Below, one piece after another: positions 1-11,600 of a DNA stretch of 64,000 bases (position 1 is its first letter; each line of letters opens with the position of its first letter). This stretch comes from Lasiosphaeria ovina (lineage: Eukaryota > Ascomycota > Sordariomycetes > Sordariales > Lasiosphaeriaceae). A program made the translations under genes and the position numbers. Below the pieces are notes generated by a model that saw only the letters and a program-made list of their open reading frames with translations, did not search any database and had not been told where the DNA came from. The DNA is taken from contig JAULSN010000006.1 in the NCBI GenBank assembly GCA_033439765.1, forward strand, positions 2,666,001 to 2,730,000, given 5' to 3'.

Positions 1-2990
1 CTAAATATATAAAGGCCTAATACTAACGAAAGCTATAAATACGAACCTATATTTATATAGGCCGAGGAGAAGGGGTTCGGTATTAAGGAGGAACTCCAAA
101 GAGGGCCGACTATAGTCTGGGTCAAAAGCGGTAGTATAACCTACGGGAACGGTATGGTTTCGATACTTATAGTTATTCTAAGGCCAAAACGAAGTGGTGG
201 AGCTAAGGAGAAAGACGTTAAGGGGATTACCGGGACGACTATAGTAGAATAAGAACCCCTTTCTATAGGCATAATTAAATCACCGGTAGGCGGTCCTATC
301 TTTATCGATTCGCCATTTGAATATTAAGTGGGTAATATTATTATTCTCGAGGAAGAAGAGCAAATACTTATAAAGGAGACTACGGGGCCTTAGGGCAATC
401 CCAAGGACTTTTACGTACTCTAGGTTATATATAGCATAATACCGAAAGGAGGTACTGGAAAGGAAAACGAGGCTTAGCTATGAAGAATCTATAGAGTCGG
501 TAAACCGAATAAATCGCTTATATTCGAAAAATCCGCATCCGGCGTAACGGAATTAAGAATGGAGAGCATACCTTTAGCCAATCTAGACTAATAACTAGCA
601 TTAGCCGCAGGAAAGCCTATAAGATTATTATTCGACCGATTCACGCTCGGTACGACCTATTTAATAGTAGAGAGTCGAAGTAGCTATTAGTTATACCCTT
701 CCCTATCTATTATAGTACTAGTATCTTTAGCGAACCTAATCTCGGACCGAAGATCGGTAGTAGACTAAAACCCTATAAAATAATTACTATTCCTTACGTT
801 CGTCATAACCTATTTAACGGTAGAGAGTCGTAGCTTATTATTCCGCCCGCTATCTATAGTAGTAACTATATCTTCCTAAGCGCTACTTGGAGGCTGCGAC
901 TCGGGGGAAGGATGAAAATCAGCGTGGTGGCTTAGACGTACCGAGACGCCCCCGTCTTCGGGTCTGGTGCTGGGGGTAGTGATTCCTATCGACAAATTAC
1001 CCGTAAGATCAAACTATAAAGTATCAAGCACTTACGACCGCGTGTCTTCGAGTTCTACCACGCCTAGTCCGGTGGTAGTATTATTAGGATTGGAGGTAAG
1101 GGAAGACTGAGCAATAGCCTCGGGATGGGCTATAGCGATAAGTATATCGAGACCGGGCGTAGATTGGACTAAGATTTGGCTTAGCAGCCCTAAATCTCGG
1201 TTTAATAACGTAGGATTAACGTATCCCATACCGTACGCTACTTACTCGGTGGCGTTATTAGGCAACGAGGCCGCTTATTCGGCGGCATTAGTAGGTCGGG
1301 CAGTCGCGGGCGGTAAATAGAGTCGACCGCCCGGGCGAAGTCCGCGGCGGTCCCCACCGGTATTACCTAGTACTAGTTATTTAGCCGAGTAAAACGCCTA
1401 CCTACCTCTCTAGGACGCCGCTTACTAAATCGTTATTTCGATACGTAGTACTTCACTACCGTCCTCAGTACCTACTCCAGTTCCGTTATTAGTGTCCTAA
1501 AGCGACGAATTAGCGTGATTTGGGTGGATTAGGCCATCGTCGTTAGGTTCGGTAAATCTATAAATAGCGGTTCCCACCGGTGAATTACTTATATAACTAA
1601 ACTATAGAAAATCAAACTATATCGTCTACGACTACGTGGCCTCTTACTCGCGCGCGCCTGGCTCTGGCTACCAGGGTATAATGGAAATAGAGGTAGAATA
1701 GTCGTTTACGTAGCTTTAAGGCTACGACTCGGGGGATAGCGAGATAGATTTACTATACTGTCCGAGATTGAGAGATCCGAGCTCGTTTCCGGCCTCCTAT
1801 AAGTCTGCCGCTCCAGCCCTATCATCTAATTACACTTCTCCTAGTCCCTAATCAACCCCTAGAAGTAACCTCGTATTAGTACCGAACGAGTACGCCTCGT
1901 CTAGGTCGGATATGCGTATCTAGAGTAAATCTACCGCCGGTTTTGCCGCTCGGACCCCATTACCAGATAGTCGCTCTTATTACGTAGTAAAGCTAGCCTC
2001 GTTAGGCTAGCCAAATCCAGGGTAGTATTCAGCAGGCTCTAACCGGCATCGGGCGTCGGCGGTAGCTTAGGGTGGTTGGGTGTCTGTCGTCGGCCGATGC
2101 CCATCCGTATTAAGCGTATATACCTAGATATCCCCTCCGTTACCGGTTCGTATAAGTACTAGATAAGAATCTACCTGGAACTAATTCCCCGCCCTTTATT
2201 CTTGGTCTGGTACTAGATGAAGCTCCAGGCCGGCCGTAACTATTGGGCTGTCGGCCGATCCCGTGAGTAACGTATTATACTCGCGTGAGTCAGCGGGGGA
2301 CTGGGCCGGCGTATCGAGCGGCGTTACCCTTAATAGCTGAGCTGCACGCCGCTTAGTACCCTACGACTCGCCCTCGTCAGGTTCGTCGTCGCCAACCTCA
2401 TCCTAGGCCTCGGTAGACTAGTCTTCAATAATAGTGGCCACTCCGAGCTCTTCTATATATGGTAGTAGTAGGATAGATACGCTATCGTACTAGCGAAGGC
2501 GAGACTACTAATAGAGTACTATCCCCGCGGATAAGCTTAGGTCAAATAGCGGATGTACTACCCCGTTAAGCGTATATATTTGGCCATTTAACTAAGTTTG
2601 AGGCTACGACGCCGGTGGTATAGGGAGTGAACGGGGAGGTCCGCGGCGGCCCCTACCGGCAGTATTATCCCCACTTCTCTATCGCTTCCGGGGTGGCGTT
2701 TATACTACTTCTTCGGTTAAGTGAATCGGATTATATATATTCGTATTAGAGGTATTCGGGACTCCTAGGTCATAATGGGCGGTAGGGCTACGCTATTCTA
2801 ATATTATTTCGTACGGTAGAAACGCCTACGCGCTTACGACCCGGTTTATTACTATAAACTAAGTAATAGATAGGCCTTAAGAGGTTGTCTATATAACTAT
2901 CGTCCAGCAGTTATCTTACGAACCGTTCGCCTTAATATTAGTCGTAGGACGAGAGGGACCTAGTACGTACTCGCCTATTAGCCTGAAAAC
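1..2990. other. RIP-eroded tract without a recognisable gene
   Basis: The stretch is very rich in TpA and TAG/TAA in all frames, CpA is scarce and CpG is common, which is the signature of RIP. No frame gives a protein I recognise. Short open segments near 1,030-1,230 on the minus strand look like low-complexity Gly/Thr/Ser text and are not supported as a gene. It most likely represents old repeat-family DNA. Internal similarity is listed separately. Confidence 0.6.
888..2680. repeat. degenerate internal direct repeats
   Basis: The motif AGGCT(G/A)CGAC recurs near 890, 1,718 and 2,600. A GCGG(C)(T/C)CCC(A/T)CCGG block followed by TATTA-like DNA recurs near 1,341, 1,567 and 2,645. The spacing of about 830-880 bp suggests two or three tandem, heavily mutated copies of one unit. 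The unit limits cannot be set by eye. Confidence 0.35.
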
Positions 2991-4030
2991 TCGGACTAGG
3001 CACCGAACCTCCTCACTTTGAGGTCGAGGAGAATGCCCGCGTAGCCTACCGCGCTTCGCATTCTTTCGACCGGTCTAGGACGTAGAGCCTCCAAGATTTG
3101 TTAATTAATCTAAGGAGATATTGATTTCGAGCCGATAGGGAACGAGTTCCCTTAAAGTATAAGATACGTAGAAACGACTCCAATTACTCTCTTCCCTAAG
3201 AATTTCCACTTTTAGCGCTTCGTAGATTTCCGTATAGCTGGGATTTAATTAACTAGGAATATCAGGGAGTTCTAGTAGCTTTACCTCTAGTAATAGGAGA
3301 AGTGAGCGTGGATAAAAAAGGGGATCCAAAATAGTATTAATACCTATATCTCGGTAGGGATATCCTAGGAAGGGATTATAGCTACAAATTCTTCGTACGT
3401 ACCCTTATGCTTCGGGTAGTCGTCCTTATAAAAGTAGCCAGATCTACCTTCTACTATAATAATGAGTCTCCGAGCGAGGTAGGAGCGGGTTAACTTACCG
3501 AGGAGAAATAGTTCAAAAGCTCGATGCCGAAGTCCGCGTTAGAATAGGTACTACGTCTAATCGATAAACCATCGCGCCCCTCCCCGCTCTTTATTAAGAG
3601 AAGTACCATCTGCTTCACACCTCTTCCCACGAGATACTATGAGGAATACCCGTTAGATTACGTGAACGCGAAGTTTCTTAACCTTTCTAGATATAGCCAC
3701 CTCGTATACCGCTAGGAATATAAGGGAAAGTAAAGGCGAAGCGATACGGAGAATGCTATACTCTACTAGAACGCGGCCAGTATTAAGGCCAAATTTTTCC
3801 AAGGTTACATCCGGGGCAGACTCCGAAAGATGGTCTACGAAGCAAGCCTTCTCGCCCTTCAAAAGTAAGGCGTCGGCTATACGGAGAATATCGTTGGTAC
3901 TAGACAAGTTAGCTTTCTCCCTCTTCTTCTACCACTCTTCCTCCGTCTTCGCCAATTTCTAAAAGAAGGGGGCTATTCGTTTCTTCTATTCCGGAGGATC
4001 GTGTGGTGGCGGCAATAGCGGTAATGGCGG
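2991..4030 (-). pseudogene. eroded coding remnant, family unknown
   Basis: On the minus strand, readable protein text runs from about 3,975 down to 3,560 and, with more stops, toward 3,000. It contains an acidic/basic helical stretch followed by NDILRIADALLLKGEKAC-like text and then a hydrophobic segment. Stops fall at positions consistent with CAG or TGG becoming TAG. I do not recognise the family, and the frame is broken several times. It is a RIP-killed gene rather than a functional one. Confidence 0.35.
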
Positions 4031-4479
4031 CTTCTCGGATAGGGGGGACCAGAGTTGGAATATGATCTAAGGCTTATCCCGGCGGGATAATACTAGCTTT
4101 TCGAGATGAAGAATATACTTAGTTAACGGGATGCCGTTAATGATTTGGTAGAGGTATCCAATATAGGCATAATCATCGCCAACGAAGTTACTAATCCGAA
4201 TAGGCAATATCGTCGGATGGTAGAATGACTCTAAAGATATTCTAAGCAGGGCTCCAGACGCGCCTTTCCCGATTTAAATGCGTTCGATCGAACGTAATCA
4301 AATCCGGGAAAGCGTACTATTTGACATTACGTGGCTTGTACCCACACGGACCCTGCTCGGCTAGATATTCGTATTGGCTGGGCCGCCGGCCAGACCTTTG
4401 CTCCTTACTAGTGGAGCGAGCGAGCTAGCGACTATACTAGTCTCGCAAAATAAAAAGTCATCTTAAGCTAAAAAGGATG

Positions 4480-4930
4480 CTTTTCCAGCTACGTCTGGCT
4501 GCCTTGTCTAACTTTTCCCTTCTATATAACTGGAAATTCTCGTCTTAGCCGTCCGCTTTGAGGTAACGCTCTATACCCCGTGTTTCCTTTCTACTTCCTC
4601 GTTAGCTTGGTTCTATTTCCTTTCTTCTTTATTACTTCATAGGCTATACCTATACTACGATATCCGTGAAGTTAAGTTACCAAAAATCCCGGCTCCTTAG
4701 GCTACGGTCGTACCTAGGGTGTAGATCTAAGTACAGTTCCTAAGCCACATTTGGTTGCCTTATCTTATACCCTTCTAAGGAATTGGAAATTCTTATACTA
4801 GGCCGCGGCCGTTATGTTGGTAATTACTCAAAAAGTGGCAGCCTGCCTACGCTTCTCTGTATCTCGTCTTTCCTTTTCCTTCCTACTTTATCGTTGGCCT
4901 GACTCTACTACCTTCTAAACTCGCTCTACG
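4480..4930. repeat. degenerate tandem duplication, about 265-bp unit
   Basis: Text around 4,485-4,640 (GGCTGCCTTGTCTAAC, then CTGGAAATTCTCG, then CCTCGTTAGCTTGGTTCTA) is matched in order around 4,750-4,910 (GGTTGCCTTATCTTA, ATTGGAAATTCTTA, TATCGTTGGCCTGACTCTA). Differences are mostly C/T and G/A transitions, as expected of RIP on a duplicated unit. Confidence 0.5.
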
Positions 4931-6169
4931 GACTACCCCATCTTACGATATTTACCGCGCTCCGAGTTGGGACTAGGACTCTCGACCTACTTGGCCCTAT
5001 CCAAGGAGAAGAGATCCCGCGTCGGTTAGAGCAAAACGGTACGGATTTACCATAGTAGGCACTCTAGTACGTAGGACTTGGTCTACGATAGTTATCTCTT
5101 AGTCGGGTAGTCTCCTCGGTCGTATTATTTACGCTAGTTAACTTTAAATAATAGCCTATCTCCTCCTATAGCCCGTCTCCTGGCCGAACTAGACTAGGGA
5201 GGCAGGAGCGTTCCCGTAGGGCAACTTCGCCGGAGGTGGTCTTATTCCCTCTAGGTATCCTTACTATAGGAACTGGGCTTTGGGAACGATCCCGACGTAC
5301 GTCCTATACGCTCCTCGTTCTATTATAACCTTACTATATCTACCACCCGCGAGTTACCTACGGCGGGTACTCCTATATTGGTCTAGGTTATAGGACGGGT
5401 ACTACGTTAGTCGGGGTAAAGTTATAATCCCGAGTATCCTCTTAATATTACGGATTCGGGTATTATCCCGCGTTACTCGCGGTAAATATATAGGTTTTGA
5501 ACTCAACTTACTATAGGAGCCGGCTAGTTCTCGGCCCAATCTCCTTCTCCCCGGTCCGTTTCTACTAAGTTTGATCCGCTCTAACTTAGATGTTTTCGCC
5601 TAGATCGCCCCTCTTAAGTCCCTCCTTCCTACTTCTACTTACCTGTCCCCACCCATAGGGTTGGCCCTAAAGGGGCGCCTGGGCCGCTTCCCCCTTTGCG
5701 CCAGGTTGTCCCCTATTTCCTGAGTTCCCCGGGCCTATATAGTCGGAGGCGGATCGGGGAACCGGGGCCGCTACTTGGCTTTCCCCCCTACTTTCTTTCC
5801 TTATTCCCCGTCGATATTGATAAATAGGAACTATCCTGGGTTGTTAGGGGATGCTATAGTATAATCCCGACTTTAGCTAAAGACTAGGTTCGAATAGATA
5901 CTTATACTACTTACGTAGCTAGGTCCTATCTAGGTCGTAATACTCACTAGTACTTAGGTAGTGAAGGCTATAACTTCCTCCCTCTCTAACCCTTCTTCTT
6001 TCTTTTCCTTTTCCCCTATTGATGCCTATTATACTAGAACGCTCCACTATAACGGTCGAATTCTTAAGGCGGGCGATACCCCGTATATACGACCCTACGG
6101 CTTCCCTTCCTCTATTCTCTAATAATAACTCGCCTACCGCTCGTAATACCCGATATATATATTACTACC
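4931..6169. other. RIP-eroded intergenic tract
   Basis: No gene seen. A GCCCTAAAGGGGCGCCT block near 5,663-5,700 is repeated near 7,083-7,115, at the 3' end of the following pseudogene, with the same CGCTTCCCCC continuation. The two regions therefore share a short direct repeat. Confidence 0.5.
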
Positions 6170-7147
6170 ATGGCCAGCAATAAGGACCGTAGGCCGATAC
6201 TACGGGCCGCTATCGTCCCCCTCTTCTTCGTAACGCTCCCTATCTATATCGCCCGTATCTTCACCCACCTTTATTATAAACGCGCCCTTACTACCGCCGA
6301 CTATACTATTACCGTCGCTATAGTCGCTAACGCTTTCTCGTCCGGGTTTATAACCGTCGCTATTTAGAACGGCTTTGGTAAGCGTATGCCTATTATCCCT
6401 AACGGTACCGCCGGCCTTAGCACCATCTCTAATTACCTCCTTAGCGCCTTAATGACGGGCGTCATCGCCTTGGGCTTTATACGTATCTCAATTATATCCC
6501 TCCTCTCCCTCCTTCTCCACGTCGAGGCTACTCGCTAGAAACGCCTCATCCTCTGGGCCATCATCGCCTTATAAATCCTGTTTATTATCTCGTACGAAAT
6601 TGTATAGTTTGTCCAGTATAAGGATATAATCACTTCCCGGTCCCGCGTATCTAAGACGTTATATATCGGCCGTACGTAAGTACTCGTCTTCTTATATATA
6701 TCCATAACGATATATACGCTCGGCGATAGTATCTATACCATTATTTCTATCTATCTTATTTATCTACTCGTACTCCTAAGGCATATTAGGGTAGTCCTAA
6801 TAATATTAATAATATTATACCTATTCGTAACGGTATACGGGATTCCCAAGATTTATTTTATTATAACTTATAACCGGGATATAAGCGATCCGATATAGGA
6901 GCTAATACCCCAGGTTGTCTTATATAGGATCGAATAAGGGCTCATTATTATCGTAGCGTACGCGCTATTATTAAAGAGGCTAGTCGCGAACGCGTTAAAA
7001 CGGTTAGGTATACTAAGTAGGGATATGAATATAGCGAGTTCAGCCACGGAGGGGAGCTAGGAGGGAGGAGGGTATAAAGCTAGCCCTAAAGGGGCGCCTA
7101 GGGCGCTTCCCCCCCGCGTTATCCATAATCATCTATATTCGTATTGA
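6170..7147 (+). pseudogene. fungal rhodopsin-like integral membrane protein, RIP pseudogene
   Basis: From the ATG at 6,170 one frame can be followed for 326 codons, interrupted by several TAG/TAA codons. The first 65 residues are open (MASNKDRRPILRAA...). They carry a first membrane segment (IVPLFFVTLPIYIARIFTH) and a second segment after an aromatic loop. Later segments (FIRISIISLLSLLL; LILWAIIAL; LVFLYISITIYTLG; VVLIILIILYLFV) give about seven helices. This layout fits the fungal family of rhodopsin-domain integral membrane proteins, which have no assigned single function. Stops lie where Gln or Trp codons would be. The original frame may continue with further stops to about 7,390. It cannot make a full protein. 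Confidence 0.65.
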
Positions 7148-8338
7148 AAGGCTCGATAGCTCTAGTTACCGAATAATAGAGACCCCAACCAGCCGGATCA
7201 CCTACCTACTAGTACCCAGGCCCATATCGAGGCTTATAGGACCGAGGCCAGAGGGGAATGATCTCCGCCAGCCGAAAAAGTAGTATACATTCACCACGGT
7301 CAGCACCCCATCACCAGCCCGCTCTACGATAGTTGCCTGGGGTCTCCTAATCGAGTAATCTCATACCGGAGCAATATCCACTTTAGTAACCGGCCCAGTA
7401 AGACCGTTATCGTAGCGAACGCATATATCTTCACTATAGGGCCCGCTGGTCTCGGCCTAAGTATTGCCCATATCCTCTTTTCCAATCCCGTTTCTACCAA
7501 GCTTGGCCCATTCCAATACTTGAGCGATAGACCTTTCTCGGCCCTCCTCTCTCCCCTCTTTCCTCTTATACCTATACAGCTGGACTGACTGGTTTAGGGG
7601 GCAGTGCTCCTCCCCGAGTCGATAAGAATAGGCTTCGATTTAGCACCGCGTTTACTTACTTCCCCATCCTACCTATAGCATCCCCCGAGGTGTCTACGAT
7701 CATCCCTATGATAAGGTTCACGCTGGGAAGATACTCTAATCTCCCCTTATCGGGTCAGTTTCGCCAAACTCGATCAATATTTGGGTGTTAGACCTTTCCT
7801 TGATTAGACTACGCCGCTTATATCTACTAGTATTCTCTCTTTCTTCTGCTTGCCCGTCCCAACGCTATAGAGCCGGACCCAAGGAGGCGTTTGAGGCGTT
7901 GAAGGCGCTGGTGTTGGGGCCAGTGCTCTTTCTCCGAGCAGATGAGTGCAGGGATCCCGCTTCGACTTTAGCGGCGCGTTTACGCGTTCCCATATTCTCC
8001 CTAAGTCCCCCTACGGCGTCCACCATCCATCTATATAACAGTTTATATTGGGGGGATCGGGGCACAGACGGACAGTTCCAGAGCCGAATGCCGGGAAGCA
8101 TTGCTTTTTCGCGCAAACGGAGAGAATTATCCCGTTACTCGTGGCAAAGCTGTCAGTCTTAACTATCAGTCTTAATAATGCAAAGCCAGCCGGTTCCCTG
8201 TCCTGAGGGTACATATATGCCTGGCAGCCTGCTCAATCAATCTGCCGCCACGTTACCGACAGGATGGAATGCACATGTGCCAACTGCACCTACTTGACTT
8301 GCATCAGCTCCCTTACACAGCACCACTCGTTTGTCAAA
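7148..8338. other. transition from RIP-eroded to normal sequence, 5' region of the next gene
   Basis: The TpA-rich signature fades from about 7,830 onward and CpA/TpG return. No supported gene is seen. The part nearest 8,339 presumably holds the promoter of the membrane-protein gene that follows. Confidence 0.45.
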
Positions 8339-9175
8339 ATGCAAGACGACATCATCGACGACAAAGCGGTAAAACGTGCGGTTGTCGGATTTGCGATTAC
8401 GTCCTGCTTTCAACTTATTTACGCTTTCCGAAATCCGCTGTTCAGACGCGAACCGGCACAGTTGCGCGACTGGGTCCTGTTCTGGTGCTGGGTTGTTTTC
8501 CTGCTTTTGGAAACCATCTTTGCAGTCCTTTATATCTTTGCTAGGTCTGGTCGTCTCCCGAATGCGCCTGGGAGCAACCGCCTCGCATACCCATTCTTTC
8601 TTACCTGGAATGGCGTATCCCTCCTATCCGTCATAGTTCTCGAGGTAATTAGGAACTCTTTCATTCTCGAATTCACCAGTGATATTAACACGCTACAGGT
8701 TCACGTGCTCGTACATCGTCTGGCGCGGGTGCCGCTCATCACGAGTATTGGTGTTTGGCAGTCATGGGGATATACTCTCATCTGGGCTGGAATAGCGCTA
8801 CACTTCACTATCGATGGCGTCGGGAGTTGGAAGCTAGCAGTAGACCATCTTGATTTCGTATGGTGTGCAGCGGCCCCCTTCCACCTCGTAACCGCCATGA
8901 TAGGTACTGCGTCATGGGTCGGTGCGAGAGTTTCCCCCAAAGACAGTCTGAGACTCTTCAGCCTGGCTATCGTCAACGCTTTGGCATTTGCATTATCAAT
9001 TTTGGCTCCGATATATGGTTGGAAGCCCCAGTATCTAATTCAGTGCTCGATTTGCATGGGTGTTGTTTTGGAGTACGTTCTATGGCGTTGTGCGTCGGTT
9101 ATATGGGAACGGGTGAAAGGGGGACGTCCCGGAATCGGATGTAAGAGTAGCTCGTCACTGTCCACGACCGGATAA
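8339..9175 (+). CDS. seven-helix membrane protein, function unknown
   Basis: This intact 278-residue frame has ordinary codon use and lies in a non-RIP island. Seven hydrophobic segments are visible at roughly residues 10-32, 42-70, 83-109, 128-158, 169-195, 201-226 and 228-253. The last is followed by a positively charged tail (VIWERVKGGR). An upstream in-frame ATG at 8,264 would add 25 Cys-rich residues. I prefer 8,339 because its context (GTCAAAATGC) matches fungal start sites and it leads straight into an acidic soluble N-terminus (MQDDIIDDKAVKR). Length and helix count suggest a small fungal integral membrane protein family. I see no catalytic or receptor motif. No intron is needed. Confidence 0.7.
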   Translation: MQDDIIDDKAVKRAVVGFAITSCFQLIYAFRNPLFRREPAQLRDWVLFWCWVVFLLLETIFAVLYIFARSGRLPNAPGSNRLAYPFFLTWNGVSLLSVIVLEVIRNSFILEFTSDINTLQVHVLVHRLARVPLITSIGVWQSWGYTLIWAGIALHFTIDGVGSWKLAVDHLDFVWCAAAPFHLVTAMIGTASWVGARVSPKDSLRLFSLAIVNALAFALSILAPIYGWKPQYLIQCSICMGVVLEYVLWRCASVIWERVKGGRPGIGCKSSSSLSTTG

Positions 9176-9614
9176 GCCGCGTCGCAGGACGCCGTTGGCA
9201 ATACGGACAATTGAGCCTTCCTGCACCAGTGCTCCTTTTCCGTCTTCTTAGGTGGTCTCCCCCGTGAGAAGTAATATTGCCTTTCTCCATGCTCTTCTGG
9301 CTGTTAAGACTCGGGTTCCCTGTTGCTGGTTGCCCACTTCTGTGCTCTTCTGGGGATACTTTACGGCGTTCTCTCCATCCCTACGAGCCCAGCTTCCGCT
9401 TTCGCTCTCGTTTTCTTTCCTGGACTTCCATTGCCCTAACCGAAGCCCCAATTAGACCACCTACCCAATCACGCTCAGCGCCCTCAAGATCTCTCAGCCA
9501 TTTTTTTCTCACCAGATGTTCAAGCCGTCGCGTTAAAGTGCACGCCAGTCCATTCTCTCCCGAGCTCTTTCATCGTCCTCCTTCATTTCAACAGCGCATC
9601 CATTCCAGACGGGC
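9176..9614. promoter_or_regulatory. pyrimidine-rich leader region
   Basis: This is a CT-rich non-RIP stretch of the type seen upstream of fungal genes. Its 3' part (about 9,553-9,612: CTCTCCCGAG, CGTCCTCCTTCATTT, CATCCATTCCAGAC) resembles mutated blocks near 10,560-10,620 and 11,500-11,560. It may therefore be a less mutated member of the promoter-like module listed there. Open frames here look accidental. Confidence 0.4.
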
Positions 9615-9782
9615 ATGGCGGTAGCTCCAGCCTTATGCGCACATGGATTCAAGATGATCAAGTCGGACAACACGCTGATGCAGTGGAGCTGTCAGCTGTG
9701 CCACTCCGGACCCCACTGGTGGATCTTTGAATGCCGTTTCTGCAAGTTCAAAACATGCCATTCCTGCTTAAAGTTTGCCTAA
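9615..9782 (+). CDS. small Cys/His-rich, probably zinc-binding protein
   Basis: This short frame encodes 55 residues and starts MAVAPALCAHGF. It contains a WSCQLC pair, then HWWIFECRFCKF, then CHSC. Three CxxC pairs with interspersed His and Trp residues look like the treble-clef or C1-like finger of some fungal proteins. The CxxC-W-CxxC-CxxC order and the short tail (LKFA) suggest it could be a complete miniature protein or the terminal finger of a formerly larger gene. It lies in the non-RIP island, just before the eroded kinase fragment. No transcript evidence is available. It could also be a leftover 3' exon. Confidence 0.45.
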   Translation: MAVAPALCAHGFKMIKSDNTLMQWSCQLCHSGPHWWIFECRFCKFKTCHSCLKFA

Positions 9783-9874
9783 GTTGAGCCATCTACCTGG
9801 GCCGGTTAGGCGGTGGCATGAAGATCTATCAGCAATGTGGTTGAGATGGAAAATGGCGAGAAGTATATGACTGG

Positions 9875-10030
9875 GAAGTGGGCATAGGCTCATTTGGAGT
9901 TGGTTTCGAGGGAGATAAGTTGTCAGGTAGAGGGCCGGTGGCACGAGTGGCCGTCAAACTTATACGTAACGTATCCCAGTCTACAAGCTCACGCATCGTA
10001 CCTAAGGTAGAGGCTTATAGTTATTACTAG
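9875..10030 (+). pseudogene. casein-kinase-1-like N-lobe fragment
   Basis: The frame reads EVGIGSFGVGFEGDKL, then ARVAVKLIRN, and stops at a TAG at 10,028-10,030. This is a protein kinase glycine-rich loop (G-x-G-x-F-G) followed by the VAxK lysine, in the CK1-like arrangement. It closely parallels the RIP-mutated kinase start near 24,030 (KVGGGLFGVIFDRDKL, VRVAIKFVRS). The first ~85 bp are unmutated and the rest quickly becomes TpA-rich. The copy therefore sits on an island border and is truncated. No C-lobe is present. Confidence 0.6.
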
Positions 10031-10329
10031 GAACTACGCGACGATATAAAAGGGGTTCTATAAGAATTCTATAAACTCCGAGTACGACGGCAGGGGATAC
10101 GAGGAAGGGCCAGGATATTTCACTTTCGGAGGCGGAGGATAGCGGTGATTATCCCGGCGAGGGGTAGTAGTTAGATATTAGGAATAGCGGGCGGGACTCG
10201 TAGGGTGAGCCGCCGAATGGATAGTACCGCCGTACCATATTACGCTGCGTAGAGTCGCCGCTCGCCTCGAGATTTCGTAGTAAGCCGTATATAAGGTAGC
10301 GGCGCTTAACTACGAAACACCTAGTTAGA
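10031..10329. other. RIP-eroded tract, probable kinase remnant
   Basis: Eroded DNA directly downstream of the kinase fragment. No recognisable motif remains. Confidence 0.4.
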
Positions 10330-11600
10330 AGGAACGCTCCGTTAGCCCCTATAGAATTCGAGCGCCTAGTAGTCTGGTCGGAGACTTTACGACCCCTATA
10401 TGTCCTAAGAGACGGGAAATCCTAGGATGGTAATGAGTTAAGGCAGGGTTTTTAAGACCTATAGGAGAATCGCTTTTAGGTACCAAACTAACGATATAAG
10501 CTAATTACGAATAAGCCCGGGTACTATAGTTTTTATATTATCTTCCCTCCCGAGTTCGTTCCTCTCCCCTCGCGGTATTCGTCCTCCGTTTTAATAGCCC
10601 ATCTACTCGAGACCTAACTACTCTCCGCACTTTCTAGTAAGCGCGATTCTAATAATATATAGTGAACTTTATAATCATCTCCCCGTAAGCTTTTCTATTT
10701 ACTCCTATCCTATCCTATTCCGTTACTATCTCCACCCTTAGGGCGGAGCTTTTTTCTTCCCTAGACTCGAGGCCACTTTATATTAGTTCAAGAGCTAGAT
10801 TTCTGGCTATAAGTAGGAATAGTAGATCTAGCTTTTTAGGTCCTGGTTCTTCGGATAATTTAGATAGTTAAGCCTTCCTATACTAATACCTCTCTTACCC
10901 TATGAATTTTTTATATATATACGCCAAGCGGCCTTATAATATATAGTATAGTTATAGAGAACGCACATTCACCCTAGTATTCCCTAGGTACGAGTATACC
11001 TATATATATCGGCGTGATATGGCTACGGGATGAACGATACGCACGTTCATATCGGGCGGATGAGCAAGCGGGACCCGATTACCCTACAGAAACGGGGCTT
11101 GATCCATAGTATAGCCGGAAGGAACGCTCCCTGGCGTTAGCTCCCGGTGTTAACCCCCCTACGCAATCCGAGCGTCTAGTGGCCTGGTCGAAGATTCTGC
11201 GACCCCCGTCTATATATATAGCGTGGTAAGTAAGGACTATAAGGATCGATATAAGGAAGTGGGCGGTCTCCAAAAGCCGTATGATCTTGAGGTGTTTAGG
11301 GGCAAGCTTTTTGAACCCCTATACGAAGAATCGCTTTTTGGTACCAACCGATAATATAAGCTAATTACGAACTAACCTTATACTATAACTTTCAAATTAC
11401 CTCCCCTCCATTCCCTCCTAAGCTCTTTCGTTCCCGGCTTTATATAACTATCCTATATCTCCATAGGGAAAATACAGCTCTTCCTATATTTTATATCCCT
11501 ACTCTCCCCTCATTAGTAATCGTTCTTTATTTTGATAGTATATCTACTCTAGACCTAGTCGCTCTTCGTACTTTCCAGTACGCGCGGTTTGCCCTATTTA
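10330..11600 (+). repeat. duplicated promoter-like module, two eroded copies
   Basis: Blocks occur in the same order in copy A (about 10,330-10,640) and copy B (about 11,118-11,600). They are GGAACGCTCC; GAGCG(C/T)CTAGT(A/G)G(T/C)CTGGTCG; AGAATCGCTTTT(A/T)GGTACCAA; ATATAAGCTAATTACGAA; then CTCTCCCCTC and ATCTACTC(G/T)AGACCTA. The period is about 800-860 bp. Differences are mainly transitions. A partial third copy lies at 14,690-14,830. TATA-like GGCTTTATATA with pyrimidine tracts suggests duplicated gene leaders rather than a transposon. Confidence 0.55.

Noticed and set aside
1032..1229. minus-strand open frame of 65 codons
   Set aside because: Open by chance in repetitive RIP DNA. No start context or family features.
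8701..8976. minus-strand frame inside the membrane protein gene
   Set aside because: Antisense shadow of the intact plus-strand gene.
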